A DNA stretch of 64,000 nt from Prosthecodimorpha staleyi. GTDB taxonomy: Bacteria > Pseudomonadota > Alphaproteobacteria > Rhizobiales > Ancalomicrobiaceae. The notes beneath the pieces were generated by a model. The model saw only the letters and a program-made list of their open reading frames with translations. It was not told the origin of the DNA and did no database searches. Position numbers and translations under genes: made by a program. This document shows, piece by piece, positions 55,563-63,640 of this stretch. Position 1 is the first letter of the stretch. Each line of letters starts with the position of its first letter. Where the stretch lies: assembly GCF_018729455.1 (NCBI RefSeq), contig NZ_JAHHZF010000002.1, positions 581,472 through 645,471 of the forward strand, in the 5' to 3' direction.

Positions 55563-56756
55563 TCATTTGAGCTTGCATTTGGATTCCGGCTTGTCCGTGC
55601 CGAGCGTATCGAGCGGCGTGCGCTGATGCAGGAAGCCCGGCTGCGGCGACATGGAGACCAGCGCGGCGGCCTGCGCCAACAGGATCGGCTGGCGCAACTG
55701 CCAGTCCCAGTCCCGGAAGGTCAGGCCGACGCCCTTGAAGGCGGCCAGTTCGAAGTCCTTGCCGCGCACGAAATCGTAGAGCGGTTTGAATTGTACCGAC
55801 TTCACGCGCGGGGCGGATTCGGTGACGGTTCGGACCGCCATCCAGACGTTGAAGTCGAGCGACGTCATCGGCCGGTTGGCGAGCCGCTTGAAGCGGTTGT
55901 TCAACTGGACGGCGCCGTGCTGCTCGGCCTGGGGATGCCAGGTCGTCGCCATCAGGCCCTGCGTGCCGGCGGTCGGACGCGGATCCCAGGTGTGATAGGC
56001 GACATAATCGCCGAACTCGCCGGCTTCGTCGGCGATCATCACCACGTCGTAGCTGAGCGCCTGGGTCAGCAGAGGCACTTCCTGCTGCGCCGTGCGGCGG
56101 CCGTCGGGCCCGAATTCCCAAAGCTTCTCGGCGATGATCTTGCCGGAGAACTTCTTCGCCGCACGCTTGATCTGATCGAGATAGAGCTGGTCGTTCGGAT
56201 GCGGGCCGTAGATGACCAACCAGTTGCGCCAGCGCTTCCAGACCAGGAACTGTGCCAGCGAATCCGTCAGCATCGACCGGGTCGGCGCGACATGCATGAC
56301 GTTGTCGCGGCAATCCTCGTTGCGCAGCGATTCTTCTTCCGCCGCCGCGTTGAAGAGCAGGATGTCGCGCCCCTTCGCCGCATCGGCAATCTTCAGCACT
56401 TGGGCGGCCGGCAGGTTGAGCACGACGAACTGGTTGCCCTTGGCGACCAGCTCCTCGAAGGCGGGCAGCGGATCGTCGCCCTCGTCGAGGATCGTCTCGT
56501 CGAGCCGGAAGCTCTGTCCGACCAGCCGGCCGGTGGTGTTGGAATCCTTGATCGCGAGCCGGCCGCCGGCCAGTCCCAGATCCTCGGGCAGCGGGTCCTG
56601 ATCGTAGATCGGCGGCGGCGGCGGACGCAGCGACAGGATGCCGACGGAAAGTTCGTCGGCACGCGCCGAGGCCGGGGTCCCGGCCCATCCGGCCATGGCG
56701 GTGCAGGCCGTCAGAAGAACGGTGCGCATCGCCGCCTGTGCGTCAATCCGGGCCAT
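55563..56756 (-). CDS. Periplasmic ABC substrate-binding protein of the lut-like/PQQ-associated cluster
   Basis: About 397 residues. Signal peptide to about residue 33 (PASARADELS), then a type I periplasmic-binding fold: FVVLNLPAAQVLKIADAAKG, DILLFNAAAEEESLRNEDCR, RNWLVIYGPHPNDQLYLDQI and YDVVMIADEAGEFGDYVAYH. Acid- and aromatic-rich regions follow. This is the PQQ-dependent ABC transporter substrate-binding type, corresponding to LutA or PedA-like proteins. I chose ATG 56754-56756 with GGGAGGAGGA in front rather than the ATG ten codons upstream. It heads the minus-strand operon. Confidence 0.85.
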   Translation of the reverse strand: MARIDAQAAMRTVLLTACTAMAGWAGTPASARADELSVGILSLRPPPPPIYDQDPLPEDLGLAGGRLAIKDSNTTGRLVGQSFRLDETILDEGDDPLPAFEELVAKGNQFVVLNLPAAQVLKIADAAKGRDILLFNAAAEEESLRNEDCRDNVMHVAPTRSMLTDSLAQFLVWKRWRNWLVIYGPHPNDQLYLDQIKRAAKKFSGKIIAEKLWEFGPDGRRTAQQEVPLLTQALSYDVVMIADEAGEFGDYVAYHTWDPRPTAGTQGLMATTWHPQAEQHGAVQLNNRFKRLANRPMTSLDFNVWMAVRTVTESAPRVKSVQFKPLYDFVRGKDFELAAFKGVGLTFRDWDWQLRQPILLAQAAALVSMSPQPGFLHQRTPLDTLGTDKPESKCKLK

Positions 56757-56891
56757 CGCGTCCTCCTCCCCATGCGTTTCCGGCATGGGACCCTAACAGT
56801 GGGGTTCGGGCGGGCAATCCCGAATGAGATAAGAGAATCCTAAACACACGAGCCACTTGCCGGGCCGGGACCGCGTGCTAGCTTCGCTGCC

Positions 56892-57515
56892 ATGAGACGA
56901 AGTCAGCAAAAGCACGGATCGGCAAGCGTTTCGACGAAGAGGCGCCGAGGTGGCCTTCTGAGCGTCTTCTCAGGATTGGTTCTGGCCGGGCTGCTCCTGG
57001 GCGGATTCGACGCAGGCGCAGCCGAGCCGCCGCGCATCGCGGTATTCGATTTCGAACTGGCCGACGGCGGAGTCAGCGCCGATCCGACCGGCATGACCGC
57101 TATGGGGGCGGCCATGCTGCAGGGGCGCGGCCCCGACCAGGCCGACCGGCAGCGTCTGGCGCTGATCACCGGTGAATTCCGGCGGCTGATCGCCGAAAAG
57201 GGCCAGCAGGCGCTGGTCGATCTCACGCCGATGGCCGGCAAGCTCGCCGACGCCGCCCCGCTGCACAAATGCAACGGCTGCGGCACGGATCTGGCCCGGG
57301 AAGCCGGGGCCGAGCTGGCCGTGTTCGGCCGGGTCAAGAAGCTGACGCCGCTCCTGATCCATATCGACATCACGGTCACCGACGTGGCCGCCGACCGGCC
57401 TGTCCGCACCATGAGCGTCGACGTGAACGGCGACACCGACGAGAGCTGGACCCGCGGCGTCCGCTGGCTGTTCCGCAACCGCTTCGCCGACCCGCCGCTT
57501 TCCGCTGCGCCCTGA
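56892..57515 (+). CDS. Exported DUF2380-type protein
   Basis: 207 residues with a strongly basic N terminus (RRSQQKHGSASVSTKRRR), then a signal helix to GAAEPP. The mature part starts RIAVFDFELADGG and shows HKCNGCGTDLAREAGAELAV, a CxxC pair, and DITVTDVAADRPVRTMSVDV, consistent with DUF2380. Such proteins are found near methanol oxidation and PQQ genes in methylotrophs; function unknown. It is divergent from the binding-protein gene across 135 bases, so both probably share control, and is 94 bases before the MfnB-like gene. Confidence 0.75.
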   Translation: MRRSQQKHGSASVSTKRRRGGLLSVFSGLVLAGLLLGGFDAGAAEPPRIAVFDFELADGGVSADPTGMTAMGAAMLQGRGPDQADRQRLALITGEFRRLIAEKGQQALVDLTPMAGKLADAAPLHKCNGCGTDLAREAGAELAVFGRVKKLTPLLIHIDITVTDVAADRPVRTMSVDVNGDTDESWTRGVRWLFRNRFADPPLSAAP

Positions 57516-57609
57516 ACGCGGCCGAATGTCCGGCCGCTTGCGGCTTCCCGAGTGCGGGCCGAAGCGCTAGTTTGGCGCCCCGTCCCCAACAGCCGCCGAG
57601 ACCGCCGCC

Positions 57610-58311
57610 ATGCCGAACCTGCTCGTCAGCGTCGCCGATCCGGCCGAGGCCGTCCGCGCGGCGGCCGCCGGGGCGGACTTGATCGACGCCAAGGACCCGG
57701 CGGCCGGCGCACTCGGCGCGCTGCCGGCCGAGGCGATCCGGGCGATCCGGGAGGCCGTCGGCCGGTCACGGACAGTCACCGCCGTGATTGGCGATCTTGT
57801 TGATTCGGAAAGCGTTCTCGATGCGGCCGAGCGGGTCGCCGCAACCGGGGTCGACATGGTCAAGGTCGGCCTCTTCCCCGGACCGGACCGGGCCGCGCTG
57901 GTCGCCGAACTCGGCCGCAGACTTCGGGGCCGCACCCGCCTGGTCGGGGTCCTGATCGCCGACCGCGCGCTCGATCTCGCGCTGGTGCCGGCCGCCGCCG
58001 CCGCAGGCTTCGCCGGCATCATGATGGATACCGAGGGCAAGGCCGGCGGCCTCCTGGCCGCGACCAGCCCTTCGGAGCGCACCGGCTTCGTCGCCCTGGC
58101 GCGCCGGCACGGGCTGATGGTCGGCCTGGCCGGATCGCTGCGCATTGCCGACATCGCCGGTCTCGCCGCCCTCGGCCCGGACCTCATCGGCTTCCGCGGC
58201 GGGCTGTGCGAGGGCCTCGACCGGCGCCGCCCGCTTGTCATGGACCGGGTCGCCGAAGCCGCCGCCGCCTGTCGGGCGGCGGCTGCCGGCCGGCTCGGCC
58301 TGACCGCGTGA
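57610..58311 (+). CDS. MfnB-like (DUF556) (5-formylfuran-3-yl)methyl phosphate synthase
   Basis: 233 residues with a TIM-barrel. The N terminus LLVSVADPAEAVRAAAAGAD with LIDAKDP holds the conserved Asp and Lys (Schiff base), followed by VAATGVDMVKVGLF, GFAGIMMDTEGKAGG and GLAGSLRIADI, GFRGGLCEG. In archaea MfnB makes the furan precursor of methanofuran; bacterial homologs sit in C1 cofactor clusters of methylotrophs, where a related compound is made. It overlaps the next gene by GTGA. First gene of the candidate cofactor operon. Confidence 0.88.
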   Translation: MPNLLVSVADPAEAVRAAAAGADLIDAKDPAAGALGALPAEAIRAIREAVGRSRTVTAVIGDLVDSESVLDAAERVAATGVDMVKVGLFPGPDRAALVAELGRRLRGRTRLVGVLIADRALDLALVPAAAAAGFAGIMMDTEGKAGGLLAATSPSERTGFVALARRHGLMVGLAGSLRIADIAGLAALGPDLIGFRGGLCEGLDRRRPLVMDRVAEAAAACRAAAAGRLGLTA

Positions 58312-58955
58312 GGACCGGCACGCCGGTCGTGGTCAAGCTCGGCGGCAGCCTGATGGCCGGCGCCGATCTGGACATTCTGCTCGACCAGGCGATCGGCGCT
58401 GCCCGACCGACCGTCATCGTCTGCGGCGGAGGCCTCTTCGCCGATGCGGTCCGCACCGCGCAAGGCCGGCTCGGCTTCTCCGACGGTCTCGCCCACCGTC
58501 TCGCGCTCGATGCGATGAGCCAGTTCGCCGCCGTCATCGCCGAGCGGCGGCCGGCGCTGGCGCTGTGCAATTCTCTGCAAGCCGTTGCCATGGCATTCGA
58601 ACGCGATCGACAGGCTTTGTGGCATCCGGTGGCGCTTCGCGACGGTCATCCGGCCATCCCGGAGACCTGGGCGGTGACCTCCGACAGCCTCGCCCAGTTC
58701 GTCGCCCGGGAGATCGGCGCCGCCGCCCTGATCCTGGTCAAGTCCGCCGACCCGGCGGCCGCGGCGGCGGCAGGCGGGGACAGCGGCCCGCCCTTGCTGC
58801 GGCTCGTCGCCGCCGGCCATCTCGATGCCGCCTTTCCGGCTTTCCTGGCCGGCGGTTCCGGTATAGTCCGCATCCTCGGGCCGGCGGATCACGCCCGGCT
58901 GGGCGCTGCGATCGCGGCGCCGGAGGGCGATATCGGCTTCGACCCGCTCGGCTGA
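58308..58955 (+). CDS. Amino-acid-kinase-fold protein of the C1 cofactor cluster (MfnE-like)
   Basis: 215 residues. VVVKLGGSLMAG at the N terminus is the phosphate-binding motif of the amino acid/uridylate kinase fold, VIVCGGGLFADAVR the second, and ALILVKSADP a third. In archaea MfnE phosphorylates the furan amine in methanofuran synthesis; homologs beside MfnB in methylotrophs are candidates for the same or an analogous step. The start is GTG at 58308 overlapping the stop of the MfnB-like gene. The exact substrate is inferred from context. Confidence 0.8.
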   Translation: MRTGTPVVVKLGGSLMAGADLDILLDQAIGAARPTVIVCGGGLFADAVRTAQGRLGFSDGLAHRLALDAMSQFAAVIAERRPALALCNSLQAVAMAFERDRQALWHPVALRDGHPAIPETWAVTSDSLAQFVAREIGAAALILVKSADPAAAAAAGGDSGPPLLRLVAAGHLDAAFPAFLAGGSGIVRILGPADHARLGAAIAAPEGDIGFDPLG

Positions 58956-58994
58956 CCGGGCCGGGCCGGATCGGATGGCAAAGAGGATGCGCGT

Positions 58995-59561
58995 GTGGCC
59001 AAGACCGTCGTGACACCCCGGCTCGGCTGGGCCCTGACCGGCTCCGGGCATTATTTCGTCGAATGCCTGACGCTCATGCGCAAGGTTCCGCATCTCGATC
59101 TCTTCGTCACCAAGGCGGCGGCGGAAGTGATCAGGATGTACAAGAAGGAATTCGAGCTCCTGCCCGAGGACACCCGCATCTTCAAGGACACCACCGCCAG
59201 CGCCGCCCCGGTCGGCAATTTCTACAAGGGTCAGTATTTCGGCCTGATCGTTGCGCCGGCGACGTCCAATACGGTCGCCAAGGCGGTGCACGGCATTTCC
59301 GATACGCTGGCCACCAACGTCTATGCCCAGGCCGGCAAGTGCCGCGTACCCTCGGTGGTGTTCGCCTGCGATACCGCCCCGGAAATGGACACCGAAGCGC
59401 CGTCGGGCTGGGTCAAGGTCTATCCGCGCCGGATCGACCTGCAAAATACCGAGGCGCTGAAGGCCTTCGAATATACCGACGTGGTCGAGACCCTGCCGGA
59501 TCTCGAAGCCGCGCTCGACCGCATGCTCGCCGCCGCCGGGCAGAGCCCGGTCGCGGCCTGA
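58995..59561 (+). CDS. Flavoprotein similar to DmrB/AfpA of H4MPT biosynthesis
   Basis: 188 residues. A flavoprotein fold (HFCD/phosphopantothenoylcysteine decarboxylase type): GWALTGSGHYFVECL, FVTKAAAEVIRMY, LIVAPATSNTVAKAVHGISD, and VFACDTAPEM. The pattern agrees with archaeal flavoprotein (AfpA) and dihydromethanopterin reductase DmrB, the enzyme that reduces dihydromethanopterin to H4MPT. A GTG start at 58995 with AAGAGGA seven bases upstream. It sits inside the candidate H4MPT cluster between the kinase-like and pterin-binding genes. Confidence 0.83.
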   Translation: MAKTVVTPRLGWALTGSGHYFVECLTLMRKVPHLDLFVTKAAAEVIRMYKKEFELLPEDTRIFKDTTASAAPVGNFYKGQYFGLIVAPATSNTVAKAVHGISDTLATNVYAQAGKCRVPSVVFACDTAPEMDTEAPSGWVKVYPRRIDLQNTEALKAFEYTDVVETLPDLEAALDRMLAAAGQSPVAA

Positions 59562-59614
59562 TCCCTCCGGCAGCGCGCGGCCCCGCCGACTGCCCCAGCC
59601 CGCACCGGAAACCG

Positions 59615-61147
59615 ATGTCCGACGCCCCCGCCCCGCCCCCATCGTCCCAGGATCGCATCGTCCTGCTGACCGGCCATCTGGCGCGGGCCCGGGTAGAGGC
59701 GGTGATGGCCGAGATCGACGGGCGGGGACGGGACGGGCAGACCTTCCAGTGGAAGGTGATCGATGCCGGCGTGAAGGTTGCCGCGCTGATGACCGAGGAG
59801 ATCATCCGCCGCCGGGTGAGCCTGCCGGAGGGGGCCACGATGGTGGTGGTGCCGGGCCGCTGCCGGGCCGATCTCGACGCCCTCGCGGCCCATTTCGGCG
59901 TACCGGTGCGGCGCGGGCCGGACGAGGTGGTCGACCTGCCGGCCTTCTTCGGCCGCGGCGCCGCGGTGCCGGACCTGTCCGGATACGACCTGAGGATCTT
60001 CGCCGAGATCGTCGACGCGCCGGATCTGCCGGTCAAGGCCGTGCTCGCCAAGGCGCTCGGGCTCGCCGCCCAGGGCGCCGACGTGATCGATCTCGGCTGC
60101 CTGCCGGATACGCCCTTCCCGCATCTCGCCGATTGCGTGCGCGCGCTGAAGGCCGCCGGCCTCACGGTCTCGGTCGACAGCGCCGATGTCGGCGAACTCA
60201 GGATCGGCGCCGAGGCCGGCTGCGATTTCCTCCTCTCGCTCAACGAGGACACGCTCGCTCTCGCCCGCGAGGTCGCCGCCGTGCCGGTGCTGGTGCCGGC
60301 CCGCCCGCAGGATCTCGACAGCCTGATCCGCGCCTGCCGGCGGATGGAGGATTGGGGCCTGCCCTATCTGGCCGACCCGATCCTCGACCCGATCCATTTC
60401 GGCTTCACCGATTCGATCGTGCGCTACCACGCCTTCCGCAAGGCCATGCCCGCGGCCGAGATGCTGATGGGCACCGGCAACCTGACCGAACTGACCGAGG
60501 CCGACACGACCGGCATCACCATGACACTGCTCGGCATCGCCTCGGAGCTTGCGATCCGCAACGTGCTGGTCGTCCAGGTCAGCCCGCATACCCGGCGCAC
60601 CATCGCCGAACACGATGCCGCCCGCCGCATCCTCTACGCCGCCAGGCGCGACGGCGCCCTGCCCAAGGGCTATTCCGGCGCGCTCGCCGCCCTGCACGAC
60701 CGCAAGCCCTACGCCAACACCGCCGCCGGCATCGCTGCCGCGGCCGAGGCCGTCCGCGACCGCAACTTCCGCATCGAGGTGGTCGAGGACGGCATCCATG
60801 TCTACAATCGCGACGTGCACGCCGTGCATGCCGAGGCGCTCGCCTTCTTCCCGGAACTGGGGGTCGAGACCGACGGCGGCCATGCCTTCTATCTCGGCAC
60901 CGAGCTCGCCAAGGCGGAAACCGCATGGCGGCTCGGCAAGCGCTATGCGCAAGACGAACCCCTCGACTGGGGCGCGGCATGGGATCGCAAGACCGAGGAC
61001 TTGACCCGTCTGAAGGACGCGGGCCACACCTTGGCGACCCGCCGCCAGAGGACCGCGTCGGACCCGGCCGCCGCTGCATCCGATCCGGACGGAACGGCCG
61101 CCGGCGATCCCGCCGCGGATGCCGGTGCCGGAGGAGACCCCGACTGA
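59615..61147 (+). CDS. DUF6513 pterin-binding (dihydropteroate-synthase-like) protein
   Basis: 510 residues. The central part (about 135-350) is a dihydropteroate-synthase-like TIM barrel with KAVLAKALGLAAQGADVIDL, GLTVSVDSADVGELRIGAEA and GLPYLADPILDPIHFGFTDS. The N- and C-terminal extensions belong to DUF6513, which occurs with other H4MPT genes in methylotrophs and planctomycetes. It may join a pterin to an aromatic precursor or bind the cofactor; the reaction is unknown. The last 30 residues are a low-complexity Asp/Ala/Gly tail. Its stop overlaps the DUF447 start (TGATG). Confidence 0.83.
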   Translation: MSDAPAPPPSSQDRIVLLTGHLARARVEAVMAEIDGRGRDGQTFQWKVIDAGVKVAALMTEEIIRRRVSLPEGATMVVVPGRCRADLDALAAHFGVPVRRGPDEVVDLPAFFGRGAAVPDLSGYDLRIFAEIVDAPDLPVKAVLAKALGLAAQGADVIDLGCLPDTPFPHLADCVRALKAAGLTVSVDSADVGELRIGAEAGCDFLLSLNEDTLALAREVAAVPVLVPARPQDLDSLIRACRRMEDWGLPYLADPILDPIHFGFTDSIVRYHAFRKAMPAAEMLMGTGNLTELTEADTTGITMTLLGIASELAIRNVLVVQVSPHTRRTIAEHDAARRILYAARRDGALPKGYSGALAALHDRKPYANTAAGIAAAAEAVRDRNFRIEVVEDGIHVYNRDVHAVHAEALAFFPELGVETDGGHAFYLGTELAKAETAWRLGKRYAQDEPLDWGAAWDRKTEDLTRLKDAGHTLATRRQRTASDPAAAASDPDGTAAGDPAADAGAGGDPD

Positions 61148-61737
61148 TGCCCTTCATCCTGGAGACGGTGGTGGCGACGCGGAACCCGGACGGCAGCCAC
61201 CATGTGGCGCCCTACGGGCTGATCCGCGACGGAGCCGGCTGGATCCTGGCCCCGTTCCGGCCGTCGCCGGCCATCGACAACCTGCACCGGCATCCCTTCG
61301 CGGTCGCCTCCGCACCGACCGACCTGCGCGTCGTCGCCGGCCACGTCACCGGGCGGCGCGACTGGCCGCTGGTCCCCGCCGAGCGCGTTGCAGGCATGCG
61401 GCTGGCCGACTGCTTCGGCCATCTCGAGCTGGAGGTGGTCGATTTCACCGAGGACGCGACGCGGCCGCGCTTCCGCTGCCGGGTGGTCCACGAGGTCGCG
61501 CACCGCGCCTTCGCCGGCTTCAACCGCGCCCAGGCGGCCGTGCTCGAAGCCGCCATCCTGTCGACCCGGCTCGGCATGCTGCCGCGCGACAAGGTCGAGA
61601 CCGAGATGGCCTATCTGGAAATCGCGATCACGAAGACGGCCGGTCCGGCCGAGCGCGAGGCCTGGGACTGGATCCGCCAGAAGATCGAGGGGCATTTCGC
61701 CGCAGCTGCGACCAGCGCGGATGCGAGTACCCATTAG
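61147..61737 (+). CDS. DUF447 family (flavin-reductase-like fold) protein
   Basis: 196 residues. ILETVVATRNPDGSHHVAPYG and PSPAIDNLHRHPFAVASAPT indicate DUF447, a split-barrel, probably FMN-binding domain. ECRV-type central strands (LELEVVDFTEDATRPRFRC) and the TRLGMLPRDKVETEMAYLEI helix are conserved. In archaea and methylotrophs the gene accompanies methanofuran or H4MPT genes. It ends the cofactor operon; the exported SRPBCC gene starts 121 bases later. Confidence 0.82.
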   Translation: MPFILETVVATRNPDGSHHVAPYGLIRDGAGWILAPFRPSPAIDNLHRHPFAVASAPTDLRVVAGHVTGRRDWPLVPAERVAGMRLADCFGHLELEVVDFTEDATRPRFRCRVVHEVAHRAFAGFNRAQAAVLEAAILSTRLGMLPRDKVETEMAYLEIAITKTAGPAEREAWDWIRQKIEGHFAAAATSADASTH

Positions 61738-61858
61738 CGCACTCGATGCCGGCGGCCCGCCGACCGGCTCGCACCAAGAACCGAGACCGGCAGCCCCTGG
61801 CCCGGTCGGCAAGAGTGACCATCTGGCCGAATTCGACCGGCTCGAAGGAGAGGAAACG

Positions 61859-62398
61859 ATGAAGCACTGGACCCTGACCGCCATCGCGGCCGCCGCCGTG
61901 GCGCTCGTCGCCGCCACGGCCGATGCCCACGGCCCGACCCGCCAGAAGGTGACCGAGACCATCGAGATCAACGCGCCGGCCGCCAAGGTCTGGGCCGTGA
62001 TCGGCAATTTCCAGGACATGAGCTGGCACCCGGCCGTCGCCAAGGGCGAAGGCAAGGGCGGCAACGAGATCAATGCCACCCGCACGCTGACCCTGCAGGG
62101 CGGCGCGGTCATTCCCGAGGAGACGCTCGAGAAATACGACGCCGCCGGAATGAACTACAGCTACCGGATCACCAAGGAGGACGTGAAGGTCCTGCCCGTG
62201 ACCAACTACACCTCGCGCATCGCCGTGACCGAAGAGGGCGGCAAGGCCAAGGTCGAGTGGCGCGGCGCCTTCTATCGCGGCTTCCCGAACAACGATCCGC
62301 CGCCCGAGCTGAACGACGAGGCGGCGATCAAGGCGGTCAAGGGAGTCTATTCGTCCGGCCTGGAAGCCTTGAAGAAGAAGGTCGAGAGCGGCAGCTGA
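61859..62398 (+). CDS. Exported SRPBCC protein (MxaD-like)
   Basis: 179 residues. Signal peptide to about residue 23 (ATADAHGPT), then the helix-grip fold: VTETIEINAPAAKVWAVIGN, FQDMSWHPAVAKGEGKGGN, NYSYRITKEDVKVLPVTNY and VEWRGAFYRGFPNNDPPPE. MxaD, the periplasmic accessory of methanol dehydrogenase, is of this type, hence the name; the homology is judged only by eye. GGAGAGGA lies five bases upstream. The following propeller gene is 38 bases on. Confidence 0.83.
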   Translation: MKHWTLTAIAAAAVALVAATADAHGPTRQKVTETIEINAPAAKVWAVIGNFQDMSWHPAVAKGEGKGGNEINATRTLTLQGGAVIPEETLEKYDAAGMNYSYRITKEDVKVLPVTNYTSRIAVTEEGGKAKVEWRGAFYRGFPNNDPPPELNDEAAIKAVKGVYSSGLEALKKKVESGS

Positions 62399-62436
62399 GC
62401 GTGCCCGGGGACCGCAGGCTCCGGTGTCCGGCGGTG

Positions 62437-63462
62437 ATGCGCCGCCGGTCCCGGCACAGGCGCCTCGGCGGGGTCCCGAAGGGCGCCCGGCCGACCCGCG
62501 CGCCGACGGCCGTGGCGCTGGGTCTTGCCCTGCTGGCCGCGGCGGCGCTGGCCTCGGCCGGTCCGGCATCGGCCGACGAGGCTTTCGTCACCAATCAGGG
62601 CTCCGACGACCTGACGGTCGTCGATCTCGACCGGATGGTGCCGGTCGCCACCATCCCGATCGGCGGCAAGCCGGCCGGGATCGCGGTCGCACGCGACGGC
62701 CGCCGGGCCTATGTGACCAGCCCTGACTCCAAGACGCTGACGGTGATCGACGCGGACACGCGCGCGATCGTGAAGCGAATCGGTCTCACCGGCGGCCCGC
62801 TCGGCCTCGCCGTGCATCCCTCCGGCCGGCCGGTCTATGTCGCCGACTGGTATGCCCACCGGCTCCTGGTGGTCGATCCGGAGGCCGGCAGCGTGACCGC
62901 ACAGGTGACGGTCGGCGAGAGCCCGTCCGGCATCGCGCCGACGCCGGACGGCCGTCTGGTGCTGACCGCGGACCGGGATTCCAACCAGGTCTCGATCGTC
63001 GATGCGGAAAGCCTGACGGTGGTGGCGGTGGTCCCGGTCGGCACGCGGCCCTTCGGGGTCACCGTCTCGGCCGACGGCCGGCGCGCCTATACGGCCAATG
63101 TCGGCTCCAACGATGTCTCGGTGATCGACCTCGCCGCCCGACGCGAGATCGGCCGCGTTGCGGTCGGCAACACGCCCTATGCGGTCGCGCTCGCCGGCGG
63201 GCGGGCCTTCGTCACCGACCAGCATGCCGACACGATCACGGTCTTCGACACCGCGAGCCTCGCCCCGGTGGCGACGCTCGCCTATGGCGGCGAATATCCG
63301 GAAGGCATCGCCGCGACCCCGGACGGCCGCCGCATCCTGGTCGCCGACTGGTTCTCCAACACCCTGTCGGCGATCGACGCCACCACGCTGAAGACCCTCG
63401 GCACCGTCAAGGTCGGCGACGGCCCCCGCGCCTTCGGCGACTTCATCCGCCGGACACGGTAG
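62437..63462 (+). CDS. Exported YVTN/YncE-type beta-propeller protein
   Basis: About 341 residues if begun at ATG 62437; GTG at 62401 is also possible. Basic N terminus (RRRSRHRRLGG) and a hydrophobic run to [10 protein letters not shown] form the signal. The chain is seven blades, such as FVTNQGSDDLTVVDLDRMVP, GRRAYVTSPDSKTLTVIDAD, PDGRLVLTADRDSNQVSIVD and GRRILVADWFSNTLSAIDAT. Propellers of this kind occur with PQQ enzymes. It is the second such gene here (see 54550-55524) and is probably co-transcribed with the SRPBCC gene. Confidence 0.83.
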   Translation: MRRRSRHRRLGGVPKGARPTRAPTAVALGLALLAAAALASAGPASADEAFVTNQGSDDLTVVDLDRMVPVATIPIGGKPAGIAVARDGRRAYVTSPDSKTLTVIDADTRAIVKRIGLTGGPLGLAVHPSGRPVYVADWYAHRLLVVDPEAGSVTAQVTVGESPSGIAPTPDGRLVLTADRDSNQVSIVDAESLTVVAVVPVGTRPFGVTVSADGRRAYTANVGSNDVSVIDLAARREIGRVAVGNTPYAVALAGGRAFVTDQHADTITVFDTASLAPVATLAYGGEYPEGIAATPDGRRILVADWFSNTLSAIDATTLKTLGTVKVGDGPRAFGDFIRRTR

Positions 63463-63640
63463 ACCGCCGGATCGGACGCGCGCCCGCACGATCGGCCGCG
63501 ATCCCCCTGTCCTGCCGAAGGAGGCGCCGCAGAAGTCGCTGCCGCTTCGCATGCGCGTCGACGAATCACGAAAGCGATCGCACCCGATCGGGCCGCCCCT
63601 TCGCCTTCGCCCTCCCCCTGTCGTGCAGGAAAAGGGAATC
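63463..63640. other. Intergenic region before the terminal repeats
   Basis: 178 bases after the propeller gene with no gene or clear terminator. It leads into the repeat array described next; short frames across it do not look coding. Confidence 0.4.

Noticed and set aside
54550..56688. A 712-codon frame suggesting an extended YVTN protein
   Set aside because: The upstream part is a shadow of the binding-protein gene; a ribosome binding site and signal peptide at 55524 mark the real start.
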